A DNA stretch of 22,664 bases, from assembly GCA_946478755.1 (NCBI GenBank), contig CAMLDJ010000062.1, forward strand, positions 1-22,664, written 5' to 3'. This stretch comes from an uncultured Pedobacter sp. GTDB taxonomy: Bacteria > Bacteroidota > Bacteroidia > Sphingobacteriales > Sphingobacteriaceae. Shown piece after piece: positions 7,949 to 15,736 of the stretch. Within the stretch, counting starts at the first letter, position 1. Every line of letters starts with the position of its first letter. The translations under genes and the position numbers were made by a program. The notes under the pieces are model-generated. The model searched no databases. It had not been told where the DNA came from and saw nothing but the letters and a program-made list of their open reading frames with translations.

Positions 7949-9397
7949 TTAACTGAATATTTCGATAAATGAAGCCCTGGTTTTTTTCCACTCCTTATAG
8001 AGCGCTGTGTGCTGATCGTTAGCCTGAGGCGTGATTTCCTCCAGGATAAGAGGTTCAATTTCTGCTTTGCCCAAGGCCTTATTACAGATATATACCCCTC
8101 CGACAACGGACGATTGGCGATAGCTGTTTCGTATCACTATCTTTTTTTGAAGAAGGTTAGCAATAAACTGCCGCAAGGTAGCACTTTGCACGCCGCCTCC
8201 GCACGCCCAGATATAGTCCTGCTCATGGGTAGTCACTCCACAAAGACTCTTGTAGTTCTCCGTAATGCTGCAGGCAATATCCCATAAAGTAGCCCACACA
8301 AAGCTTCCTCTTGTCAGCAAATGTGAAACGGGCGCATCAAAGATAAAGCCTCCACGGGTAAGTGGCGTTTTCTCATCCGCCACCAGGGAGCCTAAAGAGG
8401 CAATACACTGAAAATGGGTCACCTCTTGCAATTCCCTTTCAATGACCTCATAACCTTCCACCGGATAAAAAATCTCTTTCAGCCGCTGATAATTTAAGCC
8501 TGTAACACCAGCATTGGCTTCAAGGATGAAGCTATGTTCATCCGTATGCCTGCTGGTCCAGGTCCGCTCCTGGTCATCTGTTATGTATTCTCCTGTGATC
8601 TGAATGATCGGTGTCGTGGTGCCAGACACAATAACTACGTCATTTTCAGAAGGCTGAGTACTGATGATAGCCAGCTGGGTGTCTGCACCGCCAACGATAA
8701 CTTTTGCGTCTGCATCGATATGAAACGACGCCGCTTCCTGAGGCAAAATCGTGCCAAGCACCGTCCCCGATAACGTTAACGGTGGCAAAACAGCCGGATC
8801 GATCTGAAAAATGGAACACAGCCCTGCAGACCAGCTGTGTTTAGCTACATCATACAACAGGGTTTCCGAAGCCTGTGAGTGCTCATAATGAAGCACACCA
8901 CTTAACTTATACTCTACCCAGTCACTGATGCTTAAAAATGTAGAAAATTCTTTCCAGATCTCTTGCCTCCTGTTCCTTATTCCAACAACCTTAAGTGCCG
9001 AAAATAAAGAAGTTGGGTAGCGTCCTGTAAGTTGATAAACTGCGCTTTTATCGCCAATCATGTGCTCCCACTCTCTTCCCCGGTGATCTATATTGGGCAG
9101 GCCGATCAGTGATTCACCCTGCTTATCAATGAGCACAATGCCTTCACGCTGACTGGTCGCGGTTAAAGCCATGATTTTAACTCCCGGAGCATGACCTAAA
9201 GCTTTTCTTGTTAGTCTTGTAATCTGCTCCCATAAATCATCAGGATCAAAGTATAAAGCTTCAGGGTAATTTTCGTCTTTATGATTATGAAGATTTTCCC
9301 GCTCAATACTCAGGATCTCTCCCGATGTAGTGGCCACTGCCACACGTACATTTCCTGTACCAATATCTATTACAATATATGCTTCCTGGTTTGTCAT
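7949..9397 (-). CDS. FGGY-family kinase, LsrK (autoinducer-2 kinase)-like
   Basis: A 482-residue FGGY kinase. The N-terminal ATPase motif is IVIDIGTGNVRVAV. Several blocks recall E. coli LsrK from memory: a SQREGIVLIDKQGE block followed by NIDHRGRE, a SISDWVEYKLSG block, and KVIVGGADTQLA. The C-terminal domain has VVSGTTTPIIQITG and the adenosine-site motif IWACGGGVQSATLRQF. LsrK phosphorylates the open form of AI-2, a C5 dihydroxy-diketone; related kinases of unknown substrate occur in polyol and hydroxy-acid operons. No lsrB, lsrF or lsrG partner is present, so AI-2 processing is not established. It lies 33 bases after the dehydrogenase gene and 2 bases before the second kinase gene. It is diverged from the other kinase of the operon, so the pair is not a recent duplication. 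Confidence 0.88.
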   Translation of the reverse strand: MTNQEAYIVIDIGTGNVRVAVATTSGEILSIERENLHNHKDENYPEALYFDPDDLWEQITRLTRKALGHAPGVKIMALTATSQREGIVLIDKQGESLIGLPNIDHRGREWEHMIGDKSAVYQLTGRYPTSLFSALKVVGIRNRRQEIWKEFSTFLSISDWVEYKLSGVLHYEHSQASETLLYDVAKHSWSAGLCSIFQIDPAVLPPLTLSGTVLGTILPQEAASFHIDADAKVIVGGADTQLAIISTQPSENDVVIVSGTTTPIIQITGEYITDDQERTWTSRHTDEHSFILEANAGVTGLNYQRLKEIFYPVEGYEVIERELQEVTHFQCIASLGSLVADEKTPLTRGGFIFDAPVSHLLTRGSFVWATLWDIACSITENYKSLCGVTTHEQDYIWACGGGVQSATLRQFIANLLQKKIVIRNSYRQSSVVGGVYICNKALGKAEIEPLILEEITPQANDQHTALYKEWKKTRASFIEIFS

Positions 9398-9430
9398 GAT
9401 CTGATTTTAATCTGTGTGGTTAACACCCAC

Positions 9431-10390
9431 CTAATTTACCTTTTCTCCGGCAAACCATTGCATGATTCTGCCATTCATAATCTCAACATGGTGATCCTCC
9501 ACTTCATGAGTAGCCCCGGCGATATGAGGTGTAGCCAACACATTTGGCAGATTGATTAGCCTGTAATCTTTTTCATCAGGGGGTTCCTGGTCAAAAACAT
9601 CCAGTATTGCTCCTCTTATCAGTTTGTTTTCCAGGGCTTCCAGCAGATCATCGCGTTTTACAACACTGGCCCGGGCCGTATTGACGAATATCGCATCAGC
9701 TTTCATTTTTGAGATCAGACTTTTATCGATCATTCCAATTGTAGATGCGTTTACCGGAAGATGAATAGAAACCACATCGCAGGTCGCAAATACATCTTCC
9801 AGCGAAGTTTTGACATATTTGTCGTCGAAATTCTCCAGGTAAGGATCATAAAATTTAATCTGGCAGGGAAAGTTTGCAACCATAGCGGCTATGCGTTGTC
9901 CAACCGCTCCAAAACCCACCATACCAATCGTCTTACCCGCCAGCTCGTTACCTTTAAACTGAAGATACGATGTATGCGCATCAGCCGTCCAATTCTTTCC
10001 TTTTAACCATTCTACACCTGCAAAGGTGTTCCTCATCAGATCAATCACAGTAGCCAGGAATAGTTCGGCAACAGCCTGTGCATTTCTTGCCGGTGTATGG
10101 AATACCGGAATGCCCATGGCCTTGGCTGTTTCTAAAGAAACGTTTGAAGGGGTCCCTCGGCAAACCCCAATAAACTGAAGCTGGGGATTTGCTGTGATCA
10201 CTTTTGCAGTAACATGATCATGCTCCGTAATCAATGCTTCCGCTGCAGTATCGCGAAGCAAGGCAATCAGTTCATCTTCATTAAATGCCCTGCCCAGATC
10301 TTTCCATGGACGGTAAACCACTTCACCAAATTTTTCTGCCAATGTTAGCTGTCCCTGCCTATGGTAAGGAGCCGTAATCAATATCCTCAT
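9431..10390 (-). CDS. NAD-dependent D-2-hydroxyacid dehydrogenase
   Basis: A 319-residue protein of the D-isomer 2-hydroxyacid dehydrogenase family (SerA/PdxB/VanH-like), which interconverts a 2-keto acid and a D-2-hydroxy acid with NAD(P)H. The dinucleotide motif GMVGFGAVGQRI is at about 156-167 (Gly159, Gly161, Gly164), followed by an acidic residue after strand beta-2 (KFYDPY), which favours NAD over NADP. The catalytic triad is visible: Arg240 in VNTARASVV, Glu269 in DVFDQEPPDE and His289 in LATPHIAGATHE. No ACT or other regulatory domain is attached, so it is not a classical SerA. It sits between the permease and the LsrK-like kinase gene, 52 bases after the first. It may act on a sugar acid or on a keto intermediate of the pathway; the substrate is unknown. 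Confidence 0.92.
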   Translation of the reverse strand: MRILITAPYHRQGQLTLAEKFGEVVYRPWKDLGRAFNEDELIALLRDTAAEALITEHDHVTAKVITANPQLQFIGVCRGTPSNVSLETAKAMGIPVFHTPARNAQAVAELFLATVIDLMRNTFAGVEWLKGKNWTADAHTSYLQFKGNELAGKTIGMVGFGAVGQRIAAMVANFPCQIKFYDPYLENFDDKYVKTSLEDVFATCDVVSIHLPVNASTIGMIDKSLISKMKADAIFVNTARASVVKRDDLLEALENKLIRGAILDVFDQEPPDEKDYRLINLPNVLATPHIAGATHEVEDHHVEIMNGRIMQWFAGEKVN

Positions 10391-10442
10391 ATATGTATTT
10401 TATTGTTATTTAATTCTCTTGTAACTTGTCATCAGCCCCAGG

Positions 10443-11732
10443 TTAGGCGCTGGCCGGCGCCACGGTTAAAGCTTCTCCTGAATGGGCGGTTTTAGCGTTG
10501 TCCGGCAGGGTGATAAACCGTGTAAGAACAGCACTTAACACATAAAGCCCCGCAAGTATCCACACTACGCCCTCATTACCCAGACTACCAATAAAAATCC
10601 CGACAATTGCAGGCCCAACAAATACGGCGAGTCCGGCACCAAGATTTAAAACAGCCATGGCTGCCCCCTTATCTTTTTTAACCAGTGAGGGAACCAATGC
10701 AGATAGCGGAACATAGCCTGCAAGTAACGCACCCCATAATATGCCACAAAGCATTACCAGCCAAAAGCTGCCATCAAAGATCACAGGCGAATAATAAAAA
10801 AGCAGGGTGGTAATGGCACAGCCTATTCCACCAAACCACATCACTGTATTTCGCCATCCAAAGCCATCACCAACAAACCCAAATATTAAATTAAAAGCAA
10901 TGTTGGCCGTGAAAATTGTCCCCCATATCTGCAGCCACTCAGTAGTGCTGAAGCCATGCGCAGCCATGTAGGTCGGGAGAAATACAGGAAATGCAAATTG
11001 TGCCGTCGTATTGATGATCCTGACAATCCCCCCCAATAAGACCTTAGGCTCGTCCCTCATGATCATGAGGCCTTTAGCCAATTCCTCTGACTTAGAAGAA
11101 CGGTTCTGACCGGCCGAGGCCGAAAATTTATCTTTATTCAACACCAGGGCAAAAAAAGCACCTAACAAAACCCAGAATATGGAGCTCCATAAAGTATCTA
11201 AGTAGCCCAGGTGTTCAATGGCCCAGCTTGAATAGTAGGCGCCAAATACATTTAACCCACCCGTAAACACAAACCAAAACCATCCTACCGCAGAACCCAG
11301 CTTCTTGCCAGGACTGCGATAAGTTATCCAAACCAAAAATGAGTAAGCAAATAATGGATAGCCAAAGCCCCGTATTGCATAAGTAACCAGCATTACCCCA
11401 AAATTAAGATCGGGCAACCCGTACCCTACAAATCCGGCAGTACCCAGTATATAAAGGATTAGGCCCATGAGCATGGTTTTCTTCGGGCCAAAACCCTCTG
11501 CCAGTACGCCTGAAAACCAGGATGAAATGGCTATTGTTATCCCGTAAACGGTAAATAAGGATGCCGACTGCTGTATGGTCATGCCACGCCCGATCAGGTA
11601 AGGACTTAACCAGCCCTGCTCCACGCCATCGCCCATCATAAAAATCATAATCCCTAAATATCCCCAGGCTAGCTGCTTTGGGATACCTGCCCTGCTTAGC
11701 AGGGAATTGTCAGAAGTTAACACTTGTTTCAT
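10443..11732 (-). CDS. MFS transporter, polyol permease (RbtT/DalT/CsbX-like) family
   Basis: A 429-residue major facilitator with about 12 hydrophobic segments. The N-terminal part (GYLGIMIFMMGDGVEQGWLSPYLIGRGM, then SWFSGVLAEGFGPKKTMLMGL, the loop 2-3 motif) and the segment IRGFGYPLFAYSFLVWITYRSPGKKLGSAVGWFWF recall the ribitol/arabinitol permeases RbtT and DalT and Bacillus CsbX. Such proteins import sugar alcohols by proton symport across the inner membrane. It is the first gene of the operon and is divergent from the DeoR-type regulator over a 286-base spacer, the usual place for the uptake gene under local control. Family membership is judged from remembered motifs; a related sugar or sugar-acid substrate is equally possible. 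Confidence 0.88.
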   Translation of the reverse strand: MKQVLTSDNSLLSRAGIPKQLAWGYLGIMIFMMGDGVEQGWLSPYLIGRGMTIQQSASLFTVYGITIAISSWFSGVLAEGFGPKKTMLMGLILYILGTAGFVGYGLPDLNFGVMLVTYAIRGFGYPLFAYSFLVWITYRSPGKKLGSAVGWFWFVFTGGLNVFGAYYSSWAIEHLGYLDTLWSSIFWVLLGAFFALVLNKDKFSASAGQNRSSKSEELAKGLMIMRDEPKVLLGGIVRIINTTAQFAFPVFLPTYMAAHGFSTTEWLQIWGTIFTANIAFNLIFGFVGDGFGWRNTVMWFGGIGCAITTLLFYYSPVIFDGSFWLVMLCGILWGALLAGYVPLSALVPSLVKKDKGAAMAVLNLGAGLAVFVGPAIVGIFIGSLGNEGVVWILAGLYVLSAVLTRFITLPDNAKTAHSGEALTVAPASA

Positions 11733-12018
11733 TTATATCTGGTTTTTGTTTAATGTCTCGTTGTTATTACCCGCCAATTTAACGATCAGCACAGGTTGTA
11801 GTTCACTGAATCAAAGAAAGCAAATTAAACATAATAAAACAAAATAAAAGATAAATAAATATATCTTATGCAAGATTAAAACTTTAAGATCACGCTTTCA
11901 TGCGTCCAGCGTTAAAGAATTATGAATTATTTTACTTATGAATATTTAACTTCTTTAGCTAGTATTATAAATATTTCGTAATATTAGCAATCTATAATAA
12001 GCTTAAAAAGCATTAGCA
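11733..12018. promoter_or_regulatory. Divergent control region between permease operon and deoR-type gene
   Basis: This AT-rich spacer must hold both promoters and the operator of the DeoR-type regulator. On the minus strand TTG (11840-11842), a 20-base spacer and TTTCTTTG (11812-11819) resemble the Bacteroidota promoter TTG-N19-21-TAnnTTTG with one mismatch, about 80 bases before the permease start. On the regulator side, TTATGAAT occurs twice, at 11920 and 11936, a 16-base direct repeat of the type DeoR-family repressors can bind. These are readings by eye without experimental or comparative support. Confidence 0.4.
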
Positions 12019-12783
12019 ATGAAGAATATAACTGAGCGTCATGAATTTATAATTCAGCAGCTAAAGAAAAACGGAAAAGTCAATATTATTGAACTCATCG
12101 CCTTGATGAAAGTATCAGGCGTAACAATAAGAAAGGATTTGAAACTCCTGGAAGATAAAAATCTACTCTTTCACACCAGAGGCGTGTGCTCTATTACCAA
12201 CCCTTATGCGACTGAGCGAACGATCAATGAAAAAGAATTCATCAATTCTGAAGAAAAGCAAAAGATAGCCAAAGCAGCACTGGCACTCATCGGCCAGACT
12301 GACTCGATAAGCATCGGCTCGGGAACAACTGTATTTGAACTCGCCCGTTGTTTATACCCAAGTAAAAATATAACTGTAATCACTCCCGCATTGAAAGTCG
12401 GATTGGAGTTGAGCAATCGTCCAAACGTCGAGGTATTGCAGCTGGGCGGATTAATCAGGCCCAACTCTTCTTCTGTAGCGGGTTCTTATGCGGAGCGGAT
12501 CTTAACAGAGATATCCTGCGGTATACTTTTTCTTGGTGTTGACGGCATCGATCTCGACTTCGGGTTCTCGATTACGAATATTGCGGAAGCAACATTAAAC
12601 CAGAAGATGATTGAAACTGCTCAGACCCTGGTGATTATGGCAGACAGCACCAAATTTGATCGCCGCGGCCTCGGTAAGATCTGTGGGTTCGACCAGGTAC
12701 ATTATGTGATTACCGATCAGAAAGTGTCGCCCGAAACTGTAAAAATGATAGAGGACAAAGGTGTGAAAGTGATTATTGCCTGA
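12019..12783 (+). CDS. DeoR/GlpR family transcriptional regulator of sugar metabolism
   Basis: A 254-residue repressor of the DeoR/GlpR family. The N-terminal winged helix-turn-helix spans about residues 5-58 (ERHEFIIQQLKKNGKVNIIELI, then the recognition helix in SGVTIRKDLKLLE, then the wing FHTRGV). The C-terminal effector domain is the DeoRC sugar-phosphate sensor fold, with SISIGSGTTVFELA (about 97-109), LGVDGID and the conserved VIMADSTKFDRRGL. These regulators release DNA when they bind a phosphorylated intermediate, which fits a neighbouring operon that contains two kinases. The gene is divergent from that operon and ends at a strong terminator (12804-12853), so it is monocistronic. Confidence 0.93.
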   Translation: MKNITERHEFIIQQLKKNGKVNIIELIALMKVSGVTIRKDLKLLEDKNLLFHTRGVCSITNPYATERTINEKEFINSEEKQKIAKAALALIGQTDSISIGSGTTVFELARCLYPSKNITVITPALKVGLELSNRPNVEVLQLGGLIRPNSSSVAGSYAERILTEISCGILFLGVDGIDLDFGFSITNIAEATLNQKMIETAQTLVIMADSTKFDRRGLGKICGFDQVHYVITDQKVSPETVKMIEDKGVKVIIA

Positions 12784-12803
12784 TATCCCTGGAAATAACA
12801 AAC

Positions 12804-12853
12804 TTGTTAAAAGCAAAAAGCCGAACAAATGTTCGGCTTTTTGCTTTTAACAA
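12804..12853. terminator. Strong bidirectional terminator
   Basis: A 24-bp perfect inverted repeat with two central bases: arms from TTGTTAAAAGC to CCGAACA and their exact complement, containing the GC core AGCCGAAC/GTTCGGCT flanked by A and T tracts. It lies between the convergent stops of the DeoR-type gene (12783) and the receiver gene (12864), and can end both transcripts. Confidence 0.93.
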
Positions 12854-12863
12854 TCAGGCAAGC

Positions 12864-13226
12864 TTACTTTGAAAGTAACTTATTGATCCGATTCACAATA
12901 TAATCAATATCGAATGGCTTACTAACATAATCATCTGCTCCTGCGGCTATACTTTTATCTTTGTTTTTATCGTTGGCAGACATTACAATAATCGGAATAT
13001 GTTTGGTAAAAACGTCAGTCTTCAAGTCTGTGCATATATCGGTCCCATCTCCGTCAGGCAGCATTACATCTAAAATAAATAAATCTGGAACAGAGTCTTT
13101 CAGTTTACTTTTTAGTTCACCAAATGATGAGGAAAGCTGTAGTTCATAGCCTTCATCCTTTAGTAAAACGCCAATGATATACCTGATATCTTCATCATCT
13201 TCAAGCACATGAATTCTTTTGATCAT
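12864..13226 (-). CDS. Stand-alone response regulator receiver protein
   Basis: A 120-residue protein that is only a CheY-like receiver domain. The acidic pocket is Glu9-Asp10-Asp11 (VLEDDED), the phosphoryl acceptor is Asp53 (FILDVMLPDGDG), the switch Ser83 follows IIVM, and Lys103 is in YVSKPF. No DNA-binding or enzymatic output domain is attached, so it must pass its signal by protein contact, in a phosphorelay or on a hybrid kinase. No histidine kinase is encoded nearby. A 14-base direct repeat lies directly upstream of its start (13228-13258). Partner and process are unknown. Confidence 0.93.
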   Translation of the reverse strand: MIKRIHVLEDDEDIRYIIGVLLKDEGYELQLSSSFGELKSKLKDSVPDLFILDVMLPDGDGTDICTDLKTDVFTKHIPIIVMSANDKNKDKSIAAGADDYVSKPFDIDYIVNRINKLLSK

Positions 13227-13227
13227 A

Positions 13228-13258
13228 TTTAATTCTGTTTTACGTTTAATTCTGTTTT
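13228..13258 (-). repeat. Tandem 14-base direct repeat upstream of receiver gene
   Basis: TTTAATTCTGTTTT (plus strand) occurs at 13228-13241 and again at 13245-13258, separated by ACG, giving a 17-base period. On the minus strand this is AAAACAGAATTAAA twice, ending one base before the receiver start codon. It may be an operator, or a local duplication of the untranslated leader. Confidence 0.7.
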
Positions 13259-13304
13259 TTCATAGCAACAATTTTGCCATAAATTCAATTCCCGCTTTAT
13301 TCCA

Positions 13305-14621
13305 TTAAGACTTACCTTTAATCCAGGTTGCGATATCCGTGATCAGCTCCGAAGATACATTTGCAGGCACAAGATATTGATCCATAGTCCCCTTTTCCTG
13401 CTGTGCCGTAAATAAGTGGTTCAAGGTAGGATATAGTTTTAAAAAGACATTTTTTTTCTTGCCCAGTGCCTTAGCCCATAAATTGTAATCAATTGTAGAA
13501 ACCTGAAAATCATTGCCTCCCTGCGCTATAAACATACGCTGCTTTAACTTTTTTGCCGTTTCCACCTGGCTCGTTTTGTTCAGATCAACCCAATAAGCAG
13601 CAGGCAATCCCAACAATAACGAATCCGGCTTCAAAGTCCCCAGCGAAGTTATCCTGATCTTATCAAAAGAACTGATCACACTGTCCATTCGCAATTTTAG
13701 GGTCTGTGTAGTATCTTTTGCCAGCGAAAACATATATCGCGTTTGCTCTGCAATCACATCAGGGAGCGGCCGCGCGGGCGCCGCAAGCAATAGAATCCCC
13801 GACAGCTCTGGGGATAGGGTGGCCAACCTTGGGGCCAACATTCCGCCTAAGCTATGTCCTAATAAATATACCTGGCTTTTATTGACTTCAGGGATTGTTC
13901 TGGCAAGCGCAACTGCAGCTATTGCATCATCAAGCACTTCTTCCTTCACGGTAACGCTGCCAACAAAGCTCGCGGGATAAACCATTGTCCGCTTTACATA
14001 GCGGACAGTAGCAATGCCCTGAGCCGCCAAACCAAGTGCCAGATCTTTGAACGGCTTGGTGGCGCCAATGGTTTCATCCATATCGCTCGGACCGGAGCCA
14101 TGAACCAGAACTATAACGGGAAAATTTACCGATTTTTTAGGCAGGGTCAACAAGCCCACCAGGCTGTAGCCTGGTGTCTTCACGTAAATCTCTTTCTCTT
14201 TATATAAGGTTGTATCTGCGTAGGCAGGCAGTTTGTAAGCTGCGACCTGCGACTTAGGCTGGAGGAAAAAACCAATTATCTTTTCTGTTTTATTAAAAGC
14301 GATCAAGAAGTTCTGTGTGTCCTTACTAAACTTCCCTTCTATAAGAACGGTATAATATTCCTTTTCCGTTTTGCTGTTGATCACGTCGGCGGTCTCCAGC
14401 TTACCAAGTTTCTCACTGATCTGGCCCCACATGGTCTTTAAGTCGGCCTCCGTTACCTTAGCCTGAAAGGAAGGATCAAAATAGGCATAAGCTTCGGTGT
14501 AGTGATCCTCAGCCAATAGTTTAAATACATTTTGCGAGTGGCCCAGCAAGTTTAAAATTCCCTGAGCAAAAGAGGCGGTTGAAATAAAAAGGGTAAAAAG
14601 CAGCAGCAATACTTTTTTCAT
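13305..14621 (-). CDS. Secreted alpha/beta hydrolase with N-terminal DUF3887-like domain
   Basis: A 438-residue protein. Residues 1-20 form a signal peptide (MKKVLLLLFTLFISTASFAQ). Residues about 30-125 form a cystatin-like domain of the DUF3887 kind (LLAEDHYTEAYAYFDPSFQAKV... LIEGKF... IAFNKTEKIIGFFL). The rest is an alpha/beta hydrolase: oxyanion segment LVHGSGPSDMDE (His174), nucleophile elbow LLGHSLGGM with Ser257, likely acid Asp371 in IAQGGNDFQV, and His402 in YPTLNHLF. This architecture occurs in serine hydrolases of Bacteroidota and Firmicutes that are often annotated as esterases or dienelactone-hydrolase-like; the substrate is unknown. The protein is expected in the periplasm. Its start codon is directly preceded by the same 92-base leader as susD. 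Confidence 0.92.
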   Translation of the reverse strand: MKKVLLLLFTLFISTASFAQGILNLLGHSQNVFKLLAEDHYTEAYAYFDPSFQAKVTEADLKTMWGQISEKLGKLETADVINSKTEKEYYTVLIEGKFSKDTQNFLIAFNKTEKIIGFFLQPKSQVAAYKLPAYADTTLYKEKEIYVKTPGYSLVGLLTLPKKSVNFPVIVLVHGSGPSDMDETIGATKPFKDLALGLAAQGIATVRYVKRTMVYPASFVGSVTVKEEVLDDAIAAVALARTIPEVNKSQVYLLGHSLGGMLAPRLATLSPELSGILLLAAPARPLPDVIAEQTRYMFSLAKDTTQTLKLRMDSVISSFDKIRITSLGTLKPDSLLLGLPAAYWVDLNKTSQVETAKKLKQRMFIAQGGNDFQVSTIDYNLWAKALGKKKNVFLKLYPTLNHLFTAQQEKGTMDQYLVPANVSSELITDIATWIKGKS

Positions 14622-14709
14622 TGGAATATAAATTGTTTTTTAACGTTAATGAAGCTGTTATAGGCATATCCGTCGCTGTTTATAAGCAGCATGCTTATGA
14701 TGATTTCAT
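14619..14709 (-). repeat. Leader repeat, copy 2 (upstream of alpha/beta hydrolase start)
   Basis: Second copy of the element described at 1035-1126, again on the minus strand and ending exactly with the start codon. In this copy the distal hairpin is stronger: ATAAGCA-TGC-TGCTTAT, a 7-bp perfect stem. Similarity stops close to the start codon on one side and at ATGAAA (plus-strand tttcat, 14704-14709) on the other. Confidence 0.75.
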
Positions 14710-14752
14710 ACAATGATCTTAAGGCTTTTTGTTGCTGCCCAATATAACCGAT

Positions 14753-15247
14753 TTATTTAAATATTTCAAAGCTGTATTTTGCATCATTCCAAAATTCGTC
14801 CAGTACAATTATTCTCGGCTTAAAAAATGAAATTAATGCCGGCCAGTCTTCTTTTTTAAATATACTCACACCGGGCAGAACGGTATAAATGCGACTTCTC
14901 TTTTTACCATATTCATCAATACCAAAAAGTTCCCAGCTCCACTCCTCTTCCAATTGTATTTCAAGCATTTTCTTAAACTGGCTAAACTGTTCAAACACCA
15001 TCTCCTGCATTCCTGCATCAGGGTGAGTGATCTCTATTGCTATAGAAGCCTGACGATGATCTGCCTGCATTTTAAAGGACAGGTGTTTAATTCCTGTCTT
15101 ATAATTGATCCAGTTGATCTTTACACCCTCGGCCGACGGATGTGGGCCAATATACTGACCAAATGTGGTCCAGAAAGCCTGTTTTAATTGTGACGCCTGA
15201 TCTTTTGAGTACAATTTAATCGTATTGAATTCATTAAACATACGCAT
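14753..15247 (-). CDS. DUF4268 domain-containing protein
   Basis: The protein matches the DUF4268 family as I remember it, typically with a YSK start, QAFWTTFGQYIGPHPSAEG, INWINYKTGIKH, ASIAIEITH, WSWELFGIDEYGK, SRIYTVLPGVSIF, and WPALISFFKPRIIVLDEFW near the end. The family is common in Bacteroidota; its fold resembles nuclease-like domains but its function is not established. I chose the ATG at 15247 (MRMFNEFN); the nearest alternatives are ATG at 15241 and 15283, and the frame reaches a TTG at 15295. The conserved core starts only about 12 residues after the chosen start. It is cytoplasmic, with no signal or membrane segment. It is followed by the hydrolase gene 131 bases downstream on the same strand. 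Confidence 0.85.
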   Translation of the reverse strand: MRMFNEFNTIKLYSKDQASQLKQAFWTTFGQYIGPHPSAEGVKINWINYKTGIKHLSFKMQADHRQASIAIEITHPDAGMQEMVFEQFSQFKKMLEIQLEEEWSWELFGIDEYGKKRSRIYTVLPGVSIFKKEDWPALISFFKPRIIVLDEFWNDAKYSFEIFK

Positions 15248-15303
15248 TAACGCATAAAAAAAGTAAAACGTTTGTCTGATCATGCAATATTTCAATTTTT
15301 AAT

Positions 15304-15333
15304 TTGCAGGTGTTCTAAAATTAGTTACTTTTG
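15304..15333 (+). promoter_or_regulatory. Bacteroidota-type promoter of the tRNA-Ala gene
   Basis: TTG at 15304-15306, exactly 19 bases, then TACTTTTG at 15326-15333. This fits the Bacteroidota primary sigma-factor consensus TTG-N19-TAnnTTTG at every fixed position. Transcription would start near 15340, about 30 bases before the mature tRNA. Confidence 0.75.
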
Positions 15334-15368
15334 CCCCGCACTGGTAATTCAATAACCAGCCACGATAA

Positions 15369-15445
15369 GGGGGATTAGCTCATTTGGCTAGAGCGCTTCG
15401 CTGGCAGTGAAGAGGTGATCGGTTCGAATCCGATATTCTCCACCA
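15369..15445 (+). tRNA. tRNA-Ala (anticodon GGC)
   Basis: A complete cloverleaf of 77 bases with encoded CCA. The acceptor stem GGGGGAT pairs with ATTCTCC and carries the G3-U70 pair, the main identity element of alanine tRNAs. The D stem is GCTC/GAGC, the anticodon stem CTTCG/TGAAG encloses the loop CTGGCAG with anticodon GGC, and the T stem ATCGG/CCGAT encloses TTCGAAT. Discriminator A is followed by CCA. Its 3' end is a likely target of a past integration event, see neighbouring entries. Confidence 0.97.
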
Positions 15446-15456
15446 AAACCTTTAAT

Positions 15457-15494
15457 GCGTCTGATAATCAACGATTTATAGAATTATCAGACGC
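15457..15494. repeat. 12-bp inverted repeat just downstream of the tRNA
   Basis: GCGTCTGATAAT (15457-15468) pairs perfectly with ATTATCAGACGC (15483-15494) around a 14-base loop, starting 12 bases after the tRNA end. It could end the tRNA transcript, though no strong T-tract follows, or be part of an integrase attachment region. Confidence 0.6.
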
Positions 15495-15537
15495 TTACTC
15501 CGCCAAAAGTCAGCCACACTTCTTATCTTTGGATTAT

Positions 15538-15603
15538 ATGGCAACTGCTGAACTACCTTATACAGTTCCCAGATTAGTCAAAGGGAAGAAAATTGAGGAT
15601 TAA
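15538..15603 (+). pseudogene. Possible N-terminal scrap of a tyrosine integrase
   Basis: A 21-residue frame, MATAELPYTVPRLVKGKKIED then stop. The string TVPRLVKGKK resembles the first beta-strand of the N-terminal arm of Bacteroidota tyrosine recombinases, which usually continues with WYI/WYV; here a stop follows. It lies 93 bases after the tRNA 3' end and points away from it, the usual place of an integrase gene in a tRNA-linked island. The evidence is short, so the call is tentative. Confidence 0.35.
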
Positions 15604-15736
15604 TCCTCCTACTTTTCATTTCTTGGTCAAACAAATCAGCAATGGCCGTAACATCGATGAACAAAAACCCTTGATGATGCGTCTAAGGAGCCGATCTAGA
15701 CAACACTTTTTTGGCCTTTTCAAACCTCAACTTTGA

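Noticed and set aside
7947..7991. Upstream extension of the second FGGY kinase to a GTG start
   Set aside because: The extension overlaps the end of the upstream kinase gene, is not conserved-looking, and an ATG at 7946 stands directly before the conserved IGIDIGTQG core.
15415..15537. Longer plus-strand frame that starts inside the tRNA gene and runs into the integrase-like scrap
   Set aside because: The first codons are tRNA sequence and the following hairpin; only the part from the ATG at 15538 looks protein-like.
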